Source: an uncultured Ruminiclostridium sp. (GTDB lineage Bacteria > Bacillota > Clostridia > Oscillospirales > Ruminococcaceae). From it: 64,000 nucleotides of DNA. The stretch is taken from assembly GCA_947594425.1 (NCBI GenBank), contig CANQED010000010.1, positions 1 to 64,000 of the forward strand, given 5' to 3'. The notes under the pieces were generated by a model. It made no database searches and was not told the DNA's origin. It worked only from the letters and a program-made list of their open reading frames with translations. This document shows positions 59,865-64,000 of the stretch, piece after piece. Made by a program: the position numbers and the translations under genes. Each line of letters begins with the position of its first letter. The first letter of the stretch is position 1.

Positions 59865-60431
59865 ATGGCAGTATTTTTAATAGACTTTGAAAATGTAAGG
59901 TCCGACGGCCTTGCGGGCGTAGAACGTCTTAGCAAAGAGGACAGGGTGTATATCTTTTACAGCGAGCACGCCAACACCCTGACCTTTGGGCTGTACCGCA
60001 GCCTTGTAAAGGCGAGCGCCGAGATATACACGATAAAGGCGATAACCGGCGCTAAGAACGCGCTGGACTTTCAGCTCGTATCCTATCTCGGATATATGAT
60101 AAACGGCGAGCCCGACAATACCTACTACATCATTTCCGACGACAGAGGCTTTGAGACGGTCGCTCAGTTCTGGCGCGAGAAAAAGGCCTCGGTCGACACC
60201 GCTAAGACGATAGCCGCCGCGATAGACGGTATGACCGCAGACAAGACCTCCGAATTTATCCGTCAGGCGATAAGCGAGCCGGAAGAGCGCGAGTTTGTGC
60301 TTAAGTGCATCCGCGAGCTTTCCACCAAGACGGGTATAAATAACCGTATCGCCAAAAAATACGGCACTACCCGCGCCGGAGAGATATATAAGCTGATAAA
60401 GCCGCTGCTTAAGGATAAAAAGGGGGACTAA
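59865..60431 (+). CDS. PIN-like domain protein
   Basis: This 188-residue protein starts MAVFLIDFENVRSDGLAG, with acidic residues placed as in the PIN/NYN nuclease superfamily. NALDFQLVSYLGYM and YIISDDRGFETV supply further acidic residues typical of the active site. The C-terminal 60 residues are helical and basic. It begins 1 bp after the ATPase stop, so it is translated in the same operon, although a link to polysaccharide export is not clear. Ribonuclease activity is possible but unproven. Confidence 0.75.
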   Translation: MAVFLIDFENVRSDGLAGVERLSKEDRVYIFYSEHANTLTFGLYRSLVKASAEIYTIKAITGAKNALDFQLVSYLGYMINGEPDNTYYIISDDRGFETVAQFWREKKASVDTAKTIAAAIDGMTADKTSEFIRQAISEPEEREFVLKCIRELSTKTGINNRIAKKYGTTRAGEIYKLIKPLLKDKKGD

Positions 60432-60433
60432 AT

Positions 60434-60823
60434 ATGAGAGCACATACAATACCCTCTTTACCCAAGACCGTCCTGTCGTATAATATCGGGGAGAAAGCGG
60501 CGGCGCTCGATAATATCGCCGCGCGGCTCGGGATAAAGCACGTTATAATTCCGCTCGATAAGGCGGGAGAGAGCATAGGATACCTTGCGGGGTATAAGGG
60601 CTTTTCCCAAAATAACAGCAGCGAGAGCACCGACGCCGAGTGCGTTATCCTCTCGGGCTTTTCCTCGGCGGACATGAACGAATTGCTTAGGGCTATGCGG
60701 TCGGACAATGTGATTATCCCGCTTAAAGCGGTCGTGACCGAGCATAATCAAAATAAAAGCGTCAAGTGGCTGACGGCCGAGCTTCAAAAAGAACGTGCGG
60801 CAATAGAGGCGGCGAAGAAATGA
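60434..60823 (+). CDS. DUF3783-domain protein
   Basis: This 129-residue protein contains ECVILSGFSSADMNELLRAM and VIIPLKAVVTEHNQNKSVKW, the pattern of DUF3783, followed by a helical end ELQKERAAIEAAKK. The function of the family is unknown. It starts 2 bp after the PIN-like gene and overlaps the next gene by 4 bp. Confidence 0.8.
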   Translation: MRAHTIPSLPKTVLSYNIGEKAAALDNIAARLGIKHVIIPLDKAGESIGYLAGYKGFSQNNSSESTDAECVILSGFSSADMNELLRAMRSDNVIIPLKAVVTEHNQNKSVKWLTAELQKERAAIEAAKK

Positions 60824-61152
60824 ACATACAGATATTCGGTAAAAACAAGTGCTTTGACACCAAGAAAGCGCAGCGATTTTTTAAAGAGCGCGGGATAAAA
60901 TTTCAGTACATAGACATTTTGTCTAAGGGCTTAAGCCGTGGGGAGCTAAACAGCGTAACCGCGGCGGTCGGCGGCATAGATAAGCTAATCGACGAGAACA
61001 ATAAGGACTACGCCATGATAAAGTACCTGCTTGACGACGCTAAGCCCGACAAGCTGGCAGAATGCCCGCAGCTGTACAAGACCCCCATAGTACGCAACGG
61101 CAGACAGGCGACCGTCGGCTATTGCCCCGAGGTGTGGAAAGAGTGGGAGTAA
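60820..61152 (+). CDS. ArsC/Spx-like thioredoxin-fold protein
   Basis: This 110-residue protein has the ArsC-family fold: MNIQIFGKNKCFDTKKAQRF at the N-terminus, an inserted helical part, and LYKTPIVRNGRQATVGYCPE near the end. The active-site region is a single Cys (KCFDTKKA), without the CxxC of many Spx proteins. It may be a YffB-like reductase or a regulator; arsenate reduction is not shown. The ATG at 60820 overlaps the DUF3783 stop (ATGA). It is the last gene before the terminator at 61164. Confidence 0.85.
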   Translation: MNIQIFGKNKCFDTKKAQRFFKERGIKFQYIDILSKGLSRGELNSVTAAVGGIDKLIDENNKDYAMIKYLLDDAKPDKLAECPQLYKTPIVRNGRQATVGYCPEVWKEWE

Positions 61153-61163
61153 AAGTATATTAA

Positions 61164-61188
61164 ATGTCGGCTCGACCGACATTTTTTG
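61164..61188 (+). terminator. Terminator of the polysaccharide operon
   Basis: ATGTCGG and CCGACAT form a 7-bp stem with a 5-nt loop followed by TTTTTTG, 12 bp after the last gene. Confidence 0.92.
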
Positions 61189-61231
61189 TTATTGTGCAAA
61201 TTTTTTTTGCAAAAAATTTTTTGTATAGGGC

Positions 61232-61260
61232 TTGACAAATCCGAAATACGGGTGTATAAT
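61232..61260 (+). promoter_or_regulatory. Promoter of the glutathione peroxidase operon
   Basis: TTGACA (61232-61237) and TATAAT (61255-61260) have a 17-bp spacer. An A/T-tract region (61196-61226) lies directly upstream and may act as an UP element. Confidence 0.88.
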
Positions 61261-61314
61261 TTAAATATCGATTGAGCTCTATTAAATGTTACACAATTAA
61301 GCGGAGGTATTAAT

Positions 61315-61854
61315 ATGAACGTTTATGATTTTACGGTAAAGGCGCAGGACGGCAGCGAGGTGTCCTTATCGGATTATAAGGGAAAGGTGCTGCTGATAGT
61401 CAACACCGCGACGGGGTGCGGTTTTACGCCGCAATATGACGAGCTTCAAGACTTGTACGAGCTGCACCAAAAGGACGGGCTGGAGATACTTGATTTTCCC
61501 TGTAATCAATTCGGCGAGCAAGCGCCCGGCAGCGACGAGGAGATACACAGCTTTTGCACGGGGCGGTACGGCATAACCTTTCCGCAGTTTTCCAAAATAG
61601 ACGTAAACGGCGAGAACGCCGACCCGCTGTACAAGTATCTTACGGCTAACAGCACCTTTGAGGGCTTCTCGGGGGCAATGGCGCTCGTGCTTAAGCCTAT
61701 AGTCAAGAAGATGGACAAGGACTATAAAAATAACGGCAATATTAAATGGAATTTTACCAAATTTCTCATAGACAGAAACGGCGAGATCGCCGCGCGCTTT
61801 GAGCCTACCGAGGCGGTAAGCAAGGTAAAAGAAAAGGTCGAGGAGGTATTGTGA
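61315..61854 (+). CDS. Glutathione peroxidase family protein
   Basis: This 179-residue protein has the family motifs NTATGCGFTPQY (catalytic Cys, not selenocysteine), LDFPCNQFGEQAPGS with the second Cys and Gln, and KWNFTKFLID with the Trp-Asn-Phe. Bacterial members of this type reduce hydroperoxides mostly with thioredoxin. In an anaerobe it is an oxygen/peroxide defence enzyme. GCGGAGG precedes the ATG. Its stop overlaps the next start (TGATG). Confidence 0.95.
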   Translation: MNVYDFTVKAQDGSEVSLSDYKGKVLLIVNTATGCGFTPQYDELQDLYELHQKDGLEILDFPCNQFGEQAPGSDEEIHSFCTGRYGITFPQFSKIDVNGENADPLYKYLTANSTFEGFSGAMALVLKPIVKKMDKDYKNNGNIKWNFTKFLIDRNGEIAARFEPTEAVSKVKEKVEEVL

Positions 61855-62124
61855 TGTTTCACTATGACTACAAGACCGAGAACACCTGCTCGCAGCTTAT
61901 CAGTCTGGATTTGGACGGGAATGTGGTGCATAATGTCAGCTTCATGGGCGGGTGTAACGGCAATCTTAAGGCTATCCCTATACTTATAGAGGGGCTTACC
62001 GTGCAAGAAATAGCAGACAAATTATCGGGCGTTATCTGCCGACCTCCTGCGCAGACCAGCTCGCAAGGGCGGTAAAAGCAGCCTATGCGGCCGAGCAAGC
62101 GGCGTCGGACAGTTTGGAGGGATA
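61854..62124 (+). pseudogene. Frameshifted TSCPD-domain gene
   Basis: The ATG at 61854 opens a frame reading YDYKTENTCSQL and MGGCNGNLKAIPILIEGLTV, which is the TSCPD domain family of about 85 residues. Near 62035-62042 the frame is lost: it ends CRPPAQTSSQGR at 62075. The next frame instead gives the missing family end PTSCADQLARAVKAAYAAEQ up to a TAA at 62122-62124, just before the next ribosome site. A deletion of one or seven bases would explain this. It is either a true pseudogene or a sequencing error. The family's function is unclear. Confidence 0.82.
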
Positions 62125-62127
62125 AGT

Positions 62128-62535
62128 ATGAATATCGCGGTAAGGTACTATTCGCGCGGCGGCAACACCAAAAAGGTCGCCGAGGCTGTCGCAGGCGCTG
62201 TCGGTGTCAAAGCAAAGGACGTATCCGAGCCGCTCGGCGAGGATGTGGATATATTATTTCTCGCCTGCGCGCCGTACGGCTTTGATGTAGACGACGAGGT
62301 CAAAAATTTTATCGGCGGTATAGACGTATCCGTCGGCAAGGCGGTGATAATAAGCACCTCGGCGATAATATCCTCTACCCGCAAGTATGTGGAAAAGCTT
62401 TTCGCCGCAAAAAATATCCCCGTGGCAAAAGAAGAATTTGCCTGTCGGGGAGAATTTATGATACTTCATAAGGGCAGACCTAACGACAGCGACCTTACAG
62501 CCGCCGCAGATTTTGCAAAAAAGCTTATAAAATAA
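62128..62535 (+). CDS. Flavodoxin-like protein
   Basis: This 135-residue protein starts MNIAVRYYSRGGNTKKVAEA, with SRGGNTK as the FMN-phosphate loop of the flavodoxin fold, and continues with LFLACAPYGFDVDDEVKNF. It is a likely one- or two-electron carrier. GGAGGGAT precedes the ATG. It closes an operon with glutathione peroxidase and the broken TSCPD gene, which fits a redox-stress role. Confidence 0.88.
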   Translation: MNIAVRYYSRGGNTKKVAEAVAGAVGVKAKDVSEPLGEDVDILFLACAPYGFDVDDEVKNFIGGIDVSVGKAVIISTSAIISSTRKYVEKLFAAKNIPVAKEEFACRGEFMILHKGRPNDSDLTAAADFAKKLIK

Positions 62536-62548
62536 GGGAAAAATATAC

Positions 62549-62578
62549 GAGGCTTTAAGCGAAATGACTTAAAGCCTC
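62549..62578. terminator. Bidirectional terminator
   Basis: GAGGCTTTAAG and CTTAAAGCCTC form a perfect 11-bp stem with an 8-nt loop, with T/A tracts on both sides. It separates the convergent flavodoxin-like and thioesterase genes. Confidence 0.88.
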
Positions 62579-62583
62579 ATTTA

Positions 62584-62994
62584 TTATTTCTTATCCAGCT
62601 TAAACCCCGTTATCATAGCCTCGGTCACCTTGTTGCCCAATTCATCGCAGACCTTGATGAGATAACAGCAGGTGCTGCGCCCGTCCTTGACGCACTCCGC
62701 CTCGGCGATAAGCCGCTTGCCTTTTGCCGTGCCGACAAAGGCTATGTTGGAGTTTACCGACACGACGGCGACATCTCTCTTCCAGTTAGACGCGACCGCA
62801 AATGCAAAATCCGACAGCATAAACGGCACGCCGCCCATAACTCCTCCCACCGCGTTAAGGTGCGAGGGGGTTATGTCAAGGCTGACCCTTGCATAGCAGT
62901 CGCCAACGTCGTCTATGACAGCGCCGTTCTCGGTGGCAAATCGGTCGTTTTTGAAAAAATCGCGTATTTTTTCAAGATCCTTTTCCATTTTCAT
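62584..62994 (-). CDS. PaaI-type hotdog-fold thioesterase
   Basis: This 136-residue protein fits the PaaI/hotdog family: RVSLDITPSHLNAVGGVMGG around the active site (Asn and Gly positions), MLSDFAFAVAS, and VSVNSNIAFVGTAKGKRL. Members hydrolyse acyl-CoA or aryl-CoA esters; the substrate is not known. The start lies inside the end of the transporter gene (23-bp overlap), so the two are co-translated. Confidence 0.9.
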   Translation of the reverse strand: MKMEKDLEKIRDFFKNDRFATENGAVIDDVGDCYARVSLDITPSHLNAVGGVMGGVPFMLSDFAFAVASNWKRDVAVVSVNSNIAFVGTAKGKRLIAEAECVKDGRSTCCYLIKVCDELGNKVTEAMITGFKLDKK

Positions 62995-63874
62995 TACCCT
63001 TTCTTTTATTATTATACAAAAACATCCCCACAGCGGCGGCGCAAATGATGATATACCCCGTCACGCTGAGTAGGTCGGGCAATTGCGAAAACAGGAAAAA
63101 TCCCATGACCGCCGAGAATATCACCTGCGAATAATCATACACGGATATTTCTCTCGCGGGGGCGAATTTATACGCGGCGGTTATCGTAAACTGTCCGCCC
63201 GCCGCAGCCAGCCCCGCGCCGAGCAGTATAAGCCATTGCATAGGGGTCATATAATGAAAATCGAATATCAAAAACGGCAATGTCACAAGGCAGGAAAAGC
63301 CCGAGAAAAAGAACACCACATACGACCCGCGCTCGCCGCGGTTGGTGAGCAGCCGCACGCAGGCGTACGCCGCACCCGCGCCCATCCCGCCTATAAATCC
63401 GAGCACCGAGGGCAAAAGCTCCATATTCGTAAAGCTCGGCTTTATGATAAAAAGACTGCCTATAAACGCCGCTATTATCCCCAATACCTGCACGGGGGCA
63501 GCCTTTTCTTTTAAAATGAAGATAGAAAACACCACAGCGAAAAACGGCGACATTTTATTCAGCATAGACGCGTCGGACAGCATAAGATGATCCACCGCGT
63601 AAAAATTGCACAATACGCCCACCGTGCCGAACACCGCCCGTGCGATAAGCGCGGGCAGGTTCTTTTTACTGTGCGGCTTTATCGGAGCTTTTTCCTTAAT
63701 AAGTATCACGAGCGCGAAGAAAAACGCCACGAGATTGCGGAAAAAGCTCTTCTGCACCGACGGCAGATCCCCCGCCAGCCGCACAAATATATTCATAAAC
63801 GTAAAGCAAAACGCGGAGAGCAGTATACATATTATGCCCTTATACTTGTCGGGCAGAGCCTTAGCAGATGTCAT
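62972..63874 (-). CDS. EamA/DMT family transporter
   Basis: This 300-residue protein has ten membrane segments in two EamA repeats (FCFTFMNIFVRLAG and MSPFFAVVFSIFILKEKAAP in the first, GFIGGMGAGAAYACVRLL in the second). The drug/metabolite transporter superfamily exports small molecules. The substrate is unknown. Its start codon lies 1 bp past the stop of the gene cut by the right edge, so it probably belongs to that operon. Confidence 0.92.
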   Translation of the reverse strand: MTSAKALPDKYKGIICILLSAFCFTFMNIFVRLAGDLPSVQKSFFRNLVAFFFALVILIKEKAPIKPHSKKNLPALIARAVFGTVGVLCNFYAVDHLMLSDASMLNKMSPFFAVVFSIFILKEKAAPVQVLGIIAAFIGSLFIIKPSFTNMELLPSVLGFIGGMGAGAAYACVRLLTNRGERGSYVVFFFSGFSCLVTLPFLIFDFHYMTPMQWLILLGAGLAAAGGQFTITAAYKFAPAREISVYDYSQVIFSAVMGFFLFSQLPDLLSVTGYIIICAAAVGMFLYNNKRKGNENGKGS

Positions 63875-63875
63875 A

Positions 63876-64000
63876 TTATACGCGCTTTACGCCCATTGTC
63901 ACCTTTTCGCCGTTTATATCCCACTCAGAGGTATAGCCCTCGACGCTGCCTGTCACAATGTCGTCCGCGAGCGTCTCGTCGGCTATCTGCGCGCGGTCAC
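63876..64000 (-). CDS. C-terminus of a gene cut by the window edge, possibly isoleucyl-tRNA synthetase
   Basis: Only the last 40 residues are in the window, ending SEWDINGEKVTMGVKRV and stop. ADETLADDIVTGSVEG followed by an EWDINGE-V-T-x-G-V-K end recalls the extreme C-terminus of clostridial-type IleS. The fragment is too short for certainty. It runs directly into the EamA transporter gene. Confidence 0.5.
   Translation of the reverse strand, partial: DRAQIADETLADDIVTGSVEGYTSEWDINGEKVTMGVKRV

Overview
The window looks like a piece of chromosome from an anaerobic, spore-forming Clostridia bacterium close to Ruminococcus/Oscillospiraceae. The evidence is a small acid-soluble spore protein, the SCIFF peptide with its radical-SAM maturase, sigma-A promoters with TTGACA-17-TATAAT spacing, strong GGAGG ribosome sites, frequent TTG/GTG starts, a ferredoxin-type split glutamate synthase, and C-terminal sorting signals of the kind seen in ruminococci. 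This assignment comes from gene content only; no database search was run.

Layout. 1-254: two tandem promoters and a boxA-like leader, apparently of an rRNA operon that runs leftward out of the window. 332-7026 (minus): nrdR, a TIM-barrel sugar-phosphate isomerase/epimerase-like protein, a large YfhO-type membrane protein, an array of 28-bp hairpin repeats, then secF and secD. 7249-11077 (plus): a membrane protein, two FtsX-like permeases and an ABC ATPase. 11091-12173: a repeat-bearing surface protein. 12185-18199 (minus): a split, archaeal-type glutamate synthase operon (amidotransferase, FMN/ferredoxin subunit, 4Fe-4S protein, FAD oxidoreductase, GXGXG subunit), followed by an ANTAR regulator with its own promoter. 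18317-20568 (minus): an AT-rich two-gene island, AAA ATPase plus a TOPRIM-like protein, with its own promoter and terminator. This is a candidate phage-defence cassette. 20874-24035: SASP, an orphan ABC ATPase, SCIFF and its maturase, and a DUF1292 protein.

24110-32850 (plus): a signalling operon of REC-HD-GYP, a hybrid histidine kinase with Hpt, a histidine kinase-receiver-DegV fusion, a solo solute-binding lipoprotein, and REC-GGDEF with a second degenerate GGDEF-like domain. It joins c-di-GMP synthesis and breakdown to two phosphorelay kinases and to a domain normally found in fatty-acid-binding proteins. I consider it, with the ATPase/TOPRIM pair, the most interesting content here. A LytTR regulator with Glu at the phosphoacceptor position follows on the other strand.

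33749-46080: a type IV pilus cluster (pilC, a fused pilM-pilN, pilO-like, an 830-residue PilX-like protein, two large prepilins, pilD on the opposite strand, pilB, pilT). No short major pilin is visible. 46201-52040: deoD, a 41-residue lipoprotein, a possible sigma-factor remnant, rmuC, guaB with a terminator in its leader, a flavin-reductase-like protein and bioY. 52084-61188 (plus): a cell-surface polysaccharide operon with a strongly structured leader, two glycosyltransferases, two proteins sharing an FLARDGY domain, and a TagGH-like exporter whose permease carries ten Arg/Pro-rich repeats; small PIN, DUF3783 and ArsC/Spx-like genes follow. 61232-64000: glutathione peroxidase, a frameshifted TSCPD gene, a flavodoxin-like protein, a PaaI-type thioesterase, an EamA transporter and the C-terminus of a gene cut by the window edge (possibly ileS).
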